A stretch of DNA of 64,000 nt from Favolaschia claudopus (GCA_037176885.1 JAWWNJ010000122.1:124001-188000); one strand, 5' to 3'. Shown: positions 33,182 through 44,775, counted from the stretch's first letter. The notes: generated by a model not told the origin, from the letters alone. Program-made: numbers and translations.

Positions 33182-33596
33182 TCGCACAGAAAATAACACA
33201 TATGTAGCCGCCTAGGCATGTGTAACACCTTGTAACACCTTCCATGAATAGAAGATCAAAGTTGTCGACTTTGCGTGTCCGGCACTGTAATGGTACCGGC
33301 GCAACGCGGCCGCCAGGCAAGATCGCAGGACCCCTCCTTTCACAACGGCGGTGTAGTGGCGGCATATACAACCCCGAGGTGACTTTCCTGACGATTTGTC
33401 CGGAAATTCATGGTGATTTACCGGAAAACAGTTTCAGGGTGTGAAACATAAAAGTGTGCCATCGGGTTCGAACCCATGTCCTCCACACACCACCGAAGTC
33501 GAAGGGGAGCACACCACATACCAATCGACGAGAGTTACCACAACTGCATGTCAACCGGCAGGATACATCCGTCGCTCGGTCTCCCGCCCATTACTA
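33182..33596. other. No gene; possible 3' remnant of the MULE
   Basis: This flanks the mariner-like element and may include decayed sequence of the MULE on the other side. The palindromic GGTTCGAACCC at 33470 is B-box-like, but no tRNA fold is supported. The string GACTTTGCGTGTCCGGCACTG near 33268 is inverse to CAGTGCCGGACAACCAAAGTC near 9187. Confidence 0.4.
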
Positions 33597-33598
33597 TA

Positions 33599-35018
33599 TA
33601 CTCGGTGTGACCAAAAGTAACCGGAATTTGGCTTTTTAGAGGGGAATTTCGCAACTCAAACAGCTTTAAGTAATACAGAGCTCTTCTAAAACTATGTATT
33701 GTAATGCCGGTGCCCGGCTTACAGAAAAGGGGGAGCTTGCGCTAACTCCGTCCAGCCTGAACAGAAATGATCTTGTGAGAGGCAAAGTTTCGTTAAATCA
33801 GCCTTACATACACAACTCAAGCCATACTTCTTGTCTTAGTGCCGGAGTCCCGGTAAAACCTGCTACCATAGAGCTGGATTCCGGAATTTGTGCAATTTTG
33901 ACTGCTGCCCAGGCTAATGGTTCTGACTTTTTTTGGGGGGGAATGGAATTGATGGACTCGAAACCGTGTGAACTGAAGTTGATGGTATTCCTGCCTTTGT
34001 GGTTTCTTCGAAAGTCGGGAGTAATTTCCTATTGATGCGAGCCCTTGGCTGAGAGTGTCGCTTTATTGCACTTTCCCCTGATTGCGCCGCTGTACAGTAG
34101 GCCACTTGTCTCTAAGGCTCTGTTTAACATCACGTATTGATGGCGTACCCGTGGGAGAGTAGGCACATTGCACAGCCATCCACTTTTCGGGAACCTCAGA
34201 CAAAAGGGGGGAGCAAGCTCCCCCAATTATTTGTTCTACTACTTCCATGATAATATGGGCATGACATGCAATGTTTTGTTTTGAGTTGGTGAATCAATCT
34301 TCAAAATTGAACCAATTGGACATGTTTGCGTTCTCTGAAGGAGAGATGCCGTAATTTCAGGCCGGTAACTGCAGGGTCTCGCTTGACTAGGTCTTAGCCG
34401 ACTAGTGATGGCTTTACTAGTTAGTGATCCGCCTTGATTGCCAACTAATAGTAATTTCCCACGGCCCCTCGCTAATGCCTACTAAACCTTGTATCTCGGC
34501 CTTCCTCATCGTTTTAAACTCCAATTTTTGGGATTTGGGCTGCTGTGGGGCTAAAAAGGATTACCGCGCTATCTGCTAACCGAAATCCGTTCACAAATGA
34601 GTGATATATGTTTGTCGACTAATCACCTGTCAGTGATCGCCACGTTAGTCGCCGCTGATCGCTAGCCATCAAAATCAGTGACAATTGTAGTATTACTTAG
34701 TTAAGCGAGACCCTGCCAGTAAGTACCCCAAAAAAGTGCTTAGTATCCCAATAATCTACAAATCCGATATCTAAGGTTGCCAGGTGTTTCCCGTTGTTCA
34801 GAGAGAGGCAACTCGGCACACTAATTTCCCGCCTCAAAGCATACATAAAAGAATGTGTAATAATAGGAAAAAGAGACTATGCAACCTTTTGCCTGCTTCT
34901 TATGCAATCGTATATGTTCATACACTGCCAATTGGGCCAATTTGCCCAGCAGTCACCCACAAAATCTGGTTGCAAACACGCAATTTCCGATTCCGGTTAC
35001 TTTTGGTCACACCGAGTA
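33599..35018. mobile_element. Tc1/mariner-like element, 1420 bp, non-autonomous
   Basis: The 28-bp inverted ends start TACTCGGTGTGACCAAAAGT. TA lies at 33597-33598 and 35019-35020. The end sequence and length fit mariner elements. Internal frames (e.g. 33694-34035) do not show a recognisable DDE transposase. A 346-bp inverted-repeat element (34371-34716) is nested inside. It interrupts the 3' part of the MULE gene. Confidence 0.85.
34371..34716. mobile_element. Nested hAT-like MITE, 346 bp
   Basis: The ends GCAGGGTCTCGCTT and AAGCGAGACCCTGC are perfect inverses. The flanking octamers CGGTAACT (34363) and CAGTAAGT (34717) agree at six of eight positions, so the TSD is plausible but decayed. 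Confidence 0.65.
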
Positions 35019-35024
35019 TACTGT

Positions 35025-37539
35025 GCAGAGTGCCGAGAGAGATGTTGCGCAACAGCCGCAAAAGCCACGCGGCGGCTTTGCCAACTTGAACCTAAGCGAA
35101 AGGTGTGTCAGGGGAATTCCCCGGCTTCCCCGGCCTGCTACACTATTGCTGACTGTAACACTAACCCATACAACAGTCACACATATAGCGCCCATCGGGC
35201 AGCAGCACAACGATATGTGCTGCCTCGGTCCGCAGATGAGTGATTTTGAGCACATGTGTTGGGACTAATCCCTGATTCTGAACGAGACGCAGTAAGAACC
35301 TTGTGCCGATGTACGCATTGTCATTTTGAAAGTTGTTTCGAAGGGACTCCTGATCCAAAGCTTTAGACAAAGACTGAAGATTGTGGCTGGCAGATAGACT
35401 GACCTCTTCCCCTGCTTCCCAGTTATACCCTGGTTCGCTTGTTTCGACAGCGAGTGTGTATTCGGTCTATTATGACTTGATAAGCAGGGAGTTAGGAGAA
35501 AGCGCACTGAATTACTTACCCAAGTGCGGGTTCCTGCAGGCAGCTGCAAAGCAGAGGCACTGTAGAAAGTCGCTTCCCCCATTTGCTTGAAGAGTGTTTG
35601 AAGAGCAAAAGGTCAATGTCGGGCCAGATCGAGCAAAAGCTTGAAGAGCTGCTCAACCTGACCCGGGTGCTGCTTGCGCGAAGCCTGTCAGGATGGTTAG
35701 TCGAGAAGAAGAGGAGTCATGGGAAGAGGAAGAGAAGCATACCTCACGAACCAAAATGTCGGTGTTGCGCTGTTGCTCTCGGGTCCGACTATTGAGCGCC
35801 ATAAAAAGCTGGTACAAGCTGGTCGTCGGTCCCCTGAGTCCCTTGGTGATGCAATTCTCTCCTTCTACCCTCCCGTTGGTGCGAATACCAGCAGTGAAGC
35901 GCAAACTGATCCATGCCCATGCCCAGCGGTCCTTGCACGCGTACAAGTCCGTCAGGTATTGGCGTGCTGGACCGTAACGTCGAACGTGACTGGTCCATTG
36001 TGCCTCGAAATCTTTGGGTGGGACAGCTCGGTAACACGACCAGAAGTCGCCTAGGAATGGCTTCCAGTCTCCACTGAGAGCTCGCCCCAAATTGCGGTCG
36101 ATGTTTTCCGTGAGATGAGACAAGCAGTAGATGTGGTACGAGAAGATGAGGACCTGCCCCACAGCAGAAATCAGTGCTCCTGAGCGGTCAGAGACAAAGA
36201 GCTCGGGATGGACATCATCGGAAGCGCGGAGATAGGCAGCGCAGCACCCATGAATGAAAGGCAATGTCCTCCTTTTTCTGAAGCGCATACCAAGCATTGC
36301 GTGAACGCTCATGCAAGTCAATCACGACCCCGATCGGCAGTGGCAGCTGCTTGTCGTCCCGGTTATAGGAGTTGTCGTTAATCAGGATGTCTGTGTGACG
36401 ACGACTTAGGCGTTTCTGCTCAGGGGACTGCCACCACAAAGCTGTCACGACGTTATTTTCATCCATCTGAACCGAATAATCCCATCCCGGCTCCGTTGCA
36501 TTTGCCTCCTCCAGGAACGCCAGGATCGACTGCATATCTCCGCCCATACACTCGATTTCATCGCGCGCTTCCCGTCTTGACTGATTCAGCAAGTTGGTGA
36601 GCTGGCGCGGCTCAAGAGGCGCCTTCGACGGCTCCGCCTCAAGCGATTCTAGAATCGATCCCAGCTGCTATCGCGTGAACCCCGAGTTCGCAAACTTCTC
36701 AACCGTCTCACGCTGCTGCTTGGTAGGCGGTCGCTGGATCGGTCCACCTGGAGGCAGCGACTCGTGGTTGTGGGTATCGACGATTTTAGAAATCCGCCAT
36801 TGCCCGAGTGGCATGAGCGCAACGTTAACGTGGGCACCACAGTTCGTGCGGCCCTGATTTTCCTTTGCGGTGGTCTGCAGGATCGACGGTGATCTGGTGC
36901 GTTTCCTCAGCATCTTTATAGCGATTGCAGCGGAGTGTGCGGCGTCGAGCTTGGCCCGAATTTTCATCAAGCCGGAGCTGGCTACGGATATACGAGTACT
37001 TGTACCCGAGCGATTCTTGGTGTCGGAAAACGGCCTGCTCTGCCTCTTTGTAAGACTCGTAAATGTCAGCGGATTTGCTGCACTTCACACCTGGACGAAG
37101 TGGCGACAGGCCAAGATCAACAGTGTCTTTCTGTGTAGCAAGGGGGGTTCTGGCAAGGTGTCGTGGTGGGGTGCATAGATCAATGACGTCTGGGCTGCAG
37201 AGATCGATGAGCTCAGACTCGGACTTGATTCGGCGAGGGGGGGTCTTGGGGGGGAGAGTCAGGGATTTCGACTATGTCTGTGCTTTTAGCCTTGCTGGGA
37301 TCGGACGCAGGCATGGGAAACATAGATGAATAATCATAGCCAGACTCGAGAACGATTTCCGTCAAGCCATGAAGCGGAGGGACAAGCTTTTTAGGCTGAG
37401 GCAGAGATTTGAGAATAATAGGTGGCTGTAAGTCGGCATTCGCGCCGGACGAGGCGGTGGGAGCAGCGAATGTGGCGGCATTGTGTGGTGGGTGTTGCTG
37501 CTGAACTGCGATTGCCCAATCAAATATCGGATGACTCAT
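35025..37539 (-). pseudogene. MULE transposase with FAR1-type zinc finger
   Basis: The Met at 37539 starts the protein. A FAR1/WRKY-GCM1-type zinc-binding region reads SADIYESYKEAEQAVFRHQE, TLRCNRYKDAEETHQI, TNCGAHVNVAL and DTHNHESLPPGG. The MULE DDE core follows: DILINDNSYNRDDKQLPLP (Asp 1, ~36395), ELFVSDRSGALISAV (Asp 2, ~36200), GIRTNGRVEGENCITKGLRG (Glu, ~35870). A SWIM-like start (GRYMCDCCMG) lies near 35175. Frameshifts occur at a C-run near 37235, near 36870 and near 36265, and TAG at 36668-36670 replaces a probable CAG. The SWIM end is decayed and a mariner-like element inserted at 35018. These transposases move MULEs and bind their TIRs. No TIR was located. Confidence 0.82.
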
Positions 37540-37544
37540 CTATC

Positions 37545-38420
37545 GGAAAAAAAAGTCAGACCAATGAGCGAATCATAAGAGACATGGGCCTCCTCACGTT
37601 TACTGCCAACACATAGAGATTGAAATCGGAGTACCCCACGGCAACACCCAGGGCCTCAATGGGGCGACTTCGGCATCTTCTCCCTTCAATGCGCAGAGCA
37701 CAACCCAATCGCTAAAGGTCTAAGAAGACAATGTGAGTGACATGACTGCAAGACAAAAACCAAAACAAAAGTACCGCACTGCGAAGATGGGGGCACATGA
37801 AAATCATGTACCTCGGTACCCCGATTTTCATGTACCCACACTCTGAAACGTCTATAATAAAAGACACTTGGAAAAGCAGACTTTTCACACACGGTCCCCG
37901 GCGCCGCGCGCCGGCGAGTGCAGCGAGCGGCAGTGCGGCGCTGCGGCGGAATCCAGCAAAAAAATTCGCATTCGCAAAAAATTTAAACCGGGGTTCGGGG
38001 CGGAGCCCCGACAAGCGAGCCGGCCCAGCCGAAGGCGGGGTGCTTAAGCTTGTACACTCAAAGTTTCCTCACAATACCGACCGCTGAGGCTGCAGAAGGG
38101 AGGCAGAGATTTTAACTTGCTGGCTGGGAAAAATCGAGGGTTTTACTGGCCGTGGCAGGCCCCCCGGACGCTCGCACTTAGGTCGGACCTCCCCAATAGA
38201 GTAAATCTCAGAGGGCTATCTCGCGAACCAGCAATCTGGTAGGTATACTGCCCAGCCCCAGCTGAGCAGAAGCTCTGGACTAAGCGGATTCCGGGATATG
38301 AGAGAAAAATCGGGGTTTTTGAGCTCGGTAGGACCCCATCAATGTCAAATTTTTAAATCTGCCCAAATCCGCGGACCGACCTATGCGGGAGCGTCCGGGG
38401 TCCTGCCGTGGCCATCGGCT
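37545..38420. other. No gene; GC-rich hairpins
   Basis: GGGGCGGAGCCCC near 38000 is a perfect short hairpin and CGGCGCCGCGCGCCGGCG near 37900 is palindromic; both resemble transposon ends but no border is proven. The string GATTTTCATGTACCCACAC at 37822 recurs near 48600. Confidence 0.45.
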
Positions 38421-38424
38421 TTCA

Positions 38425-38620
38425 TGGGGAAGCTTGCTTCCCCATTCATCGGTATAGGGCTCCAGAATGCAGATGCTTACAAATGTCCGTCCGGATGCTT
38501 TGTAAGCACTGTCCTGGAGTCCTGAGTCCGTGGCCTCGGACTTCGGGAATGACCGTCACTGTCATTGTCATGTGACTTCGGACTGCACACTGAATTGGCG
38601 CCGAATGAACTTTTCCGAGT
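38425..38620 (+). repeat. Dispersed repeat A, copy 1
   Basis: It is the inverse of 56945-57130: shared features are GGGAAGCTTGCTTCCCC, CCTATACCGATGAATGG (as inverse), GATGCTTACAAA, CACTGTCCTGGAGTCC and ATGTGACTTCGGACTG. The GGGGAAG...CTTCCCC ends form a hairpin. Confidence 0.75.
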
Positions 38621-38624
38621 GTTC

Positions 38625-38879
38625 AACTTTGGTTCAACTCAAGTTCAATTGACCTGTTTGAACCCCATGTGCTGTAAATAAATATATATACCCTACCAAC
38701 ACCTATATACTAAATGGTTGCTTGCTAATTAAGAAAGAATTCAGTAAGCATCAAGTTGTGCAAGTTACCTTGAAGCTCCTCAAGTTACAAGCAATTTGCC
38801 ACCAGTGCTGGGGCTCAGGGGATGCTCTGAGCAACTTCAAAAGAAGTTACCAGACTTTGTGCTACTACCAGTGTTGAAT
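38625..38879. other. No gene recognised
   Basis: This AT-rich spacer contains TTCAACTT-type strings that also occur in the repeats at 50.3 and 55.0 kb. Confidence 0.35.
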
Positions 38880-39572
38880 ATACTTACCACTATCCAGTAA
38901 GTATAAGCTTTAGCTGTCAAAATTAATAATTCAAAAAAACCATGGCCACTGAGTGTGCAACCAGATTCATCAGGAGCAGAAGGGTCTTGAAGGTGTATAT
39001 GAGGGCGGTTACTGAGGCGGCTCTGAGGTTCGTCATCTGAATAGATTGGTTACCCAGAATCGGGCGAAAAAACTGCTCGAGCCAATAATGTTGCCGAACT
39101 CGAAGTAGGTCATTTTAGCTATTTTCTCTGCATTTTCAGCTATTTTGCGTGAAAATAGCCAACTCTGAGCGGTTGTTGTGAGCTCAAATGAGGGTCAATT
39201 CCATTCGACAAAAGTGAAAACTAGGACTGTTCTCAAGTACTTTCATCCTATTATGACACTTTTTTTGCTGAGGATACATTGAGTCTTTCCAGATATGGCG
39301 ATAATCAGAAACTGTCCTGTTATTGATGCATTGTCAGGGCATAATATATAGCTGAGTGTTCTAAGCAGTACAGAGGTATCATATATTTATCTCTACATTT
39401 TGTTTCAGGTCATTCGGTGAAGTATACAGCAAGCTTTTGGCAAAAAGCCACGGCAATTTCTATTTGCCACCACTGTACTGTACATGGATGAATTGGACGT
39501 ATTTGGCTAGGATATTGAATTCTTCGCACTGAAGCAAGCTTTTACCCTCCTATGTGGACCATTGTCCACATA
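38880..39572 (+). repeat. Dispersed repeat B, copy 1, split by an insertion
   Basis: Segments 38880-39105 and 39478-39572 together match, inversely, the contiguous 56278-56607 copy. The intervening ~370 bp (39112-39475) is absent there and present in inverse at 61377-61735. The middle block is therefore an insertion, but clear TSDs were not seen. Confidence 0.75.
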
Positions 39573-40010
39573 CCCAACATGTTCGGTCTGGCGACGGATA
39601 TGCCATCATGATCACAAAAAAACGACACGTATTGATCACGTGCTAGTGATGTTTCGGCGTTTCCCTCCCCATACTCCAAGCCGTGCTCGATGTCCAGCGT
39701 ACCAGCGACGCCCACCCACCAGCGCTTAGCGTCATACATGCCCTTCTCCTCTAGCACTGGCCCTATCAGCAACCTGCTCACGCCCAAGCTGCAGCAGAAT
39801 TGGACAGAAAGTTCGTTTTCCTGAGTCCCACTGAATTCCTCAAACATTATTTTCCGCTATTGGATCCTGCCATCGGCTCTCCCTCTCTTGTGGATTATGA
39901 CGAACTTACACGTATCTCGCAAATGAAGAACGAGCTTGAAATGTACGATCCCCTGGTACAGTTATCATTTCGCTTACGACTACAATGTCTTACCTTCGAT
40001 AGATAGAGTA

Positions 40011-40566
40011 TACTTAGGGTAACCAGCCCGCTCTGGCTGGTGACCCCCGCTTAGCTTAGCCGAGGTAACCACCGGAATACACGATTGTACTCTCTGGTGA
40101 TCGGAGAACCGAGTCCGAGGACTCCGAGTATCCGCCAGCACACTGCCAGCACGAAGGCGGCAATTGCCGATGTGTGGGAAATTCTTGCTAGGAGAATTCT
40201 GTGCAAGCACTGTCAAATAAAGCCATGTTCTGTCTCTTGAATTCCAAATAACCATCGAGAGATGATAGACAGGAAATTGTTTTGTGTATAAAAAATTAGA
40301 ATACTTAACTACCCATTTGTCAAACTAATTAAATAGTTTTACAATTAAAGCCAAACAAAACTTCAGCTATCAGATTGTACAGTAACTACCAAATCTTTCA
40401 ATCCTTCCGATCGTGAGCACAATCCATTCAATCGTTCGATTACTTCATCAGATTGAGGATATATTTTGCCAAAGTCACCATGATTAGTACATCTGGTAGA
40501 ATTGGCGGGCAAAGAGGCACGTGACAGGTCACCATCAGTAACCTGCGGTGACCCCCACGCCGTTAG
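40011..40566. mobile_element. Orphan 556-bp insertion in the FunK1 gene
   Basis: Removing 40011-40566 and one TA (40009-40010 / 40567-40568) rejoins FunK1 as MYDPLIEYIKVLSP. The shared flank may be TA, GTA or AGTA. The ends (TACTTAGGGTAACC... and ...CACGCCGTTAG) show almost no inverted repeat, but both sides carry GGTGACCCCC in direct orientation. The type is unassigned. Confidence 0.7.
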
Positions 40567-42119
40567 TACATAAAAGTACTCTCTCCCGCCATCCCAGCCG
40601 ACTGGTCCTTTGCAAACACGTCAGCGACACCGGACCCTCAGTCCAAGTATTTCGCCAATTCGGCCGTGAAACCGGATATCACATTGTATGGACCGGGTCC
40701 GCGTTCGAACGACAATCTCTGTCGTGCTTGCGACGCCGAGCTTTTTATTGAGCTTAAGGTCGACGCCGGAGACGACCCCTTTCGAGACGAACCCAATGAA
40801 GTGGTTCCGCGAAGCAGTGGAAGAGCGAGCGATGCGCGCGGCCAAGTAGTCACTTACTTGAATGCCATACAAGCGTCACAATTCCGGACACATACTTTCT
40901 GTGTTCTCATCATAGGGAAACACTGTCGCTTGCTCAGCCTCAACAGGAGCTTCATGATGGCAACCAACCTTTTTGATTACACTTCTTCGACCGTCCTTGT
41001 CGACTTTCTATGGCGGTTCACCCACGCCCTTCCTGATGCGCGCGGCTTGGATACGAGCTTCACAAAGATCGCGGCCATCGATAGTGCCTTGGATGCTGTA
41101 CGACATCTCATTCATGCCGAAGATCAACCCTTATGGACAGTTACCATAAAAGATCTGTCTTTCTATGTTTCTCATCCATTCACGAGGTCGCACTGCCTTC
41201 CTGTTGGACGTGGGACACGCTGTTTTGTCGCGGTTAGGGCGGACACCCAGGCAATTTGCCTTTTGAAAGATACCTGGAGGGTGGAAGGCTATCATCCTGA
41301 AGGAGAAGTCTACACATTACTGGAAAGCAAAAAAGTGCGGAATATCCCCTGTCTCGTCACTGCAGCAGATGTCGCTGGTCAGCATCATCGATGTGGAGAC
41401 AGTGATGATATGAATATATCGTGGAAAGTATTCGACAACAAGGCACTTCGGATTCACCAACACTATCGCTTGGTCCTTGATGTTATTGGGAGGCCATTGG
41501 TGGAGTTAGCTCGACGCATGAACTCGCAATGTGTGTGCTGGATGCTTTGACAGGTTGGCTTCTTTCCGCACAATGGCTCCCATATCACTCAATCCTCGAA
41601 GCTCACTCTGATGCATTCACTCTGGCCGGAGTCGAACATCGTGACGTCTCTGCTGGCAACATTATCACCATCCATCTCAACGGGATTGCCAAGGGACTTT
41701 TGATTGATTGGGAGCTATCTAGTTATAAAGGTGATACAGGGGCGAGGGCGTATGAGCGCACGGTGCGGAAATACTCGCCGAGTTGGATTGACTGCAGTCA
41801 TTCGTCTCTGACTATTGTTGTAGGGGACTCGACAATTCATGTCGGCCTCTCTTTGCGATGAGGAGCCGCACCCCCGCCAGTTAGCGGACGACCTGGAATC
41901 CTTTCTGCTGGTCCTGCTTTGGGTTGCGACCTTGTACTCGCCCGGTACAATGACACCCCAACAACGAGCTCATGAGCTGAAGGTTTTCGACGACATGAAC
42001 CCAGCAACGAAAAGGAACTTCATCACTAGTGGCCAGCGTGCAGTTGGCCGGTGGCAACTTAGCTCACCTCATTTTGAACTGATGCTAGGGAAACTTTTGG
42101 AGGGTTCTAAACCCAGATA

Positions 42120-42352
42120 CTGTACTATTTCGACCGTAGATTCAAGTCACAGGTCACAGAGGGACCTGAATTGAATCTATTTTATTTTCGTAACGTGTCA
42201 CAGCGCGTTTTTGGGCCATTGCCCATCAAAATTGATCGGCAAAACACGAAAAATCTCCCTAAAAGGCAATTCGATCACTGATGAATGATGGCAAAAGTGA
42301 AGATGAAGCGTCACACCTCAAACCCATCGAATCTACGGTCGAAATAGTACAG
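42120..42352. mobile_element. TA-flanked MITE, 233 bp (CTGTAC ends)
   Basis: The ends CTGTACTATTTCGACCGTAG and inverse are about 24 bp and perfect. TA lies at 42118-42119 and 42353-42354. Removal restores the FunK1 frame. The same terminal sequence occurs once at 63638-63661. Confidence 0.92.
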
Positions 42353-43087
42353 TATGATATACCCCTTCGTTTAGAACGCAATCCAGCACCATCGGTGAAC
42401 CATCTCAGCAATCACAGCTGGATGATAGGGGTTTTTCAAGAATCTTTGCAGGAGAATGAATGGAAGCGGCTGAAGGATTCTGGAGAGCGCCAGCTTGTCG
42501 CAATCACTGAGTTGCCCCTGAAACGCAAGTCTCAGATCTCAGGATATGACAGCACATTCAAAGATAGGCTTGCTGCCCAACAAACAGCTAATCGAGATGT
42601 GTTCGGTATGGTTGCGGCAGAATACAAATAGATTGTTTTTGTTTCTGTAACTTCAAAGCATGCATTTTTGGTTGAGAACTCGCGCCCCGGAAAATTCGTA
42701 CAAGTGGCCGACATCAGCAGAAATGTTGGACTCGCTACATCTTCGTCCGTAAACAATGCGAACTCGTCCAGGCAGAACGTTGGTTCAGGGACGGTAGGTG
42801 GAGGGAAGGATCCAGATTCAAATGAAAACCGCTATGAATTGCTCGTTGACGAAGGAGATGAAGACTACAACACTCCGTCAGTTCCTGGAAGCTTCATGGT
42901 TCGAGCATGGAATCCGACTTCGTTGAACCACACCTTGTGCGGATTCCCGAAAGCGAGTCCAGTAGCATCGAAAATGAAATTATACCACTACAAGCACCAG
43001 AACAGACGCAGTCTGGGAAGCAATGACTCCGCATCAATGCCGGAACTTATATCCATGCCATCTACTCCTGAACTACTGTTCTACTAA

Positions 43088-43270
43088 AGAGCAATTGATA
43101 GACATGAAATGTTACTCGATATATGGGGTTCTTCAGCGCACTTACTACCGATTATCTGGCACACCTGCAGAACTGGCGTCCGATATTTTTTTTTTTTTTC
43201 TTTTTCTTTTTTTTTTTGACTATCTCGATCCGCTCTGCTGCAACGTAGCCACGTTCCATTTGTTCATTTG
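43088..43270. other. Intergenic, convergent genes; T-rich tract
   Basis: This is the space between the kinase gene and the minus-strand Ulp1 gene. T-rich low-complexity sequence lies at 43188-43219. Confidence 0.6.
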
Positions 43271-43272
43271 GA

Positions 43273-44775
43273 TCAGCTGCCCGAAAGTGAATTCCTCGAT
43301 AAAAGTACGTGTGACGCCGAAGTAATGTTCAACGAAGCCAGATCCGTGTTTTCGGGGCAGGAATGGGACATCGGCCCGAGTTCAGGAAAGATGTGATTTG
43401 AAAAAATTGGTGCTGTGTTCTGTGTCGAGAAAATGAGTGTGAAAATATTAAAAACAATGTTGAAATTTACAGATGCAGAGCATGCCGCTTGTTTGACAAA
43501 TCTCTGGAACCAATTCCACCGAACTCGTCGACACTCTTCGAAGGATGCGAGTGGCGCATCAAACACCGCGTGTTCGATTGTGTCGGCAGTGTAAATACCG
43601 CAATGAATGTAGTCGAGTTCCTCGGGATGCCGTAGTGTATCACCAGTATTCCTGAACCTCGCTCCGAAATTATGATCAAGCCATTTCATTACATGCGGAA
43701 TGAATTGTGTCGCAGCCCGAGGACGACCGTATGAGTCGCCTATAATTGACTAAGTTTTTGATTTGTACGGTAGTTATGGCTTACCATAACCAACCGCCCG
43801 CTCGTCAAGGTCAATTGCAAAAGCCATCCAGTGATTGTTGTTGATATGGAGTGGGAAAAGCAGGGCTCTTTTCGACAAGAGCATTGCTTTGTAATTATCG
43901 AGGAGCTTTCGAGTGTAGTTGCTGGGACGTGTTTGGGTGGACATCGCAACCACGGCTCGGGGGAATGATGTGGGAGCAACAACGACTCGGGCGTCGAGCA
44001 CGGGATCGTTCTTGATGCGAGTTTGAATATCTGCCATCATGTTGTCCATAATTCCGTCTGATAATCACTCGTCGTCGACAAGTCGCGTCCAGTCAAGATG
44101 CCCGTCTGGAGCTCCGGCATGGACGGCATTCCAGGACAAGGAGGCAAATATCTGCACGTCGCACTCTGGAATATTATCTACGGCCCATTCCATACTGTTC
44201 CTCCACTTGTCTTGAGCCTCGTAAAGCGCATGAATTTTGAGATAGAATGCAACAGATAATAAGGGAAGCCGCAGAGATTTATTGAGAGGGTCGAGAACCG
44301 ATTGAGTGCCGTTCAGCCATTGTTGCGGGAGATCAGCTTCTTGCCGTAGACCGATGACCATATGCCCAGCGGAGAAAATCGGGATCTATTTGAATCCGTG
44401 GCCGGCCAGGGCCGTCTGACGGGATCGACTGCACAAGTACAGGGTGTCCATGATGTGAAGCATCAACTGCATCTTGATAGGCAAGCCGAACATCGGTTTG
44501 CATCGCACTGATGCTAGTCTGCAGCGTGGTGAACTCTTCAGAAGAAAATACCTCGGGATGCTAGAATCAATCAGTAAGAGGGAAGAACATGTTGTCGACG
44601 ACTCACTTCCTGCCATTGCTGCAAACTCATCGAGATCATCGCCTAGTCGTGCAACAACAGTTGCATCGGTTGGATTAGTAGAGAGATCAGTCACTGCAGC
44701 TGCAAAGCGGTGATAGTGTGTTCGGAAAGCATTGAGCAGCACCTCCACAGCAAAATTTGGAGGAGGGAGGGCCAT
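43273..44775 (-). pseudogene. Integrase N-terminus / Ulp1-like protease chimera
   Basis: The Met at 44775 opens MALPPPNFAVEVLLNAFRTH, with an intron at ~44614-44565, then TDVRLAYQDAVDA and GRPRIQIDPDFLRWAYGHRS. That is the start of a multi-copy integrase-core protein I associate with mushroom transposons; its HTH should continue but does not. From ~44350, in another frame, comes an Ulp1/C48-type cysteine protease: LNKSLRLPLLSVAFYLKIHA, FPLHINNNHWMAFAIDLDER (catalytic His), after a 45-nt intron GDSYGRPRAATQFIPH (Asp), then LDYIHCGIYTADTIEHAV (Cys). A last intron (~43479-43430) leads to the end LLSRNSLSGS. Ulp1 domains remove SUMO-like tags in cells; in fungal transposons their role is unclear. 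The two halves are out of frame, so this is a recombinant fragment. Confidence 0.65.

Larger units (their letters stand above)
39691..43087 (+). pseudogene. FunK1-type fungal protein kinase, split by two insertions
   Basis: FunK1 proteins are kinase-fold proteins expanded in mushrooms; their substrates are unknown. The likely start MSSVPATPTHQRLASYMP (39691) is followed, after a one-base slip near 39785, by AAAELDRKFVFLSPTEFLKH and LEMYDPL. An intron (39958-40002) and a 556-bp insertion follow. Exon 2 rejoins as IEYIKVLSPAIPADW. Core motifs: HRDVSAGNI (catalytic loop, ~41638), LLIDWELSSY (DFG position, ~41700), then after an intron GTRQFMSASLCDE and DDLESFLLVLLW (~41885). A 233-bp MITE interrupts KPRY|DIPLRLERN; its removal restores frame. 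An in-frame TAG at 42629-42631 (CAG fits) precedes 150 more open residues to 43085. The glycine-rich loop region was not resolved. Confidence 0.82.

Noticed and set aside
33440..33545. tRNA gene around GGTTCGAACCC
   Set aside because: The T-loop string is palindromic, but on neither strand do acceptor and D-arm fold at the right distance; the best acceptor pairing gives only about 61 nt. I treat it as chance or repeat sequence.
37890..38020. A second Helitron 3' end at the GC-rich hairpins
   Set aside because: No CTRR follows the hairpin at the expected distance on either strand.
39542..39847. Minus-strand frame starting MFEEFSGTQENELSV
   Set aside because: It overlaps the start of the FunK1 gene on the plus strand and has no family resemblance.
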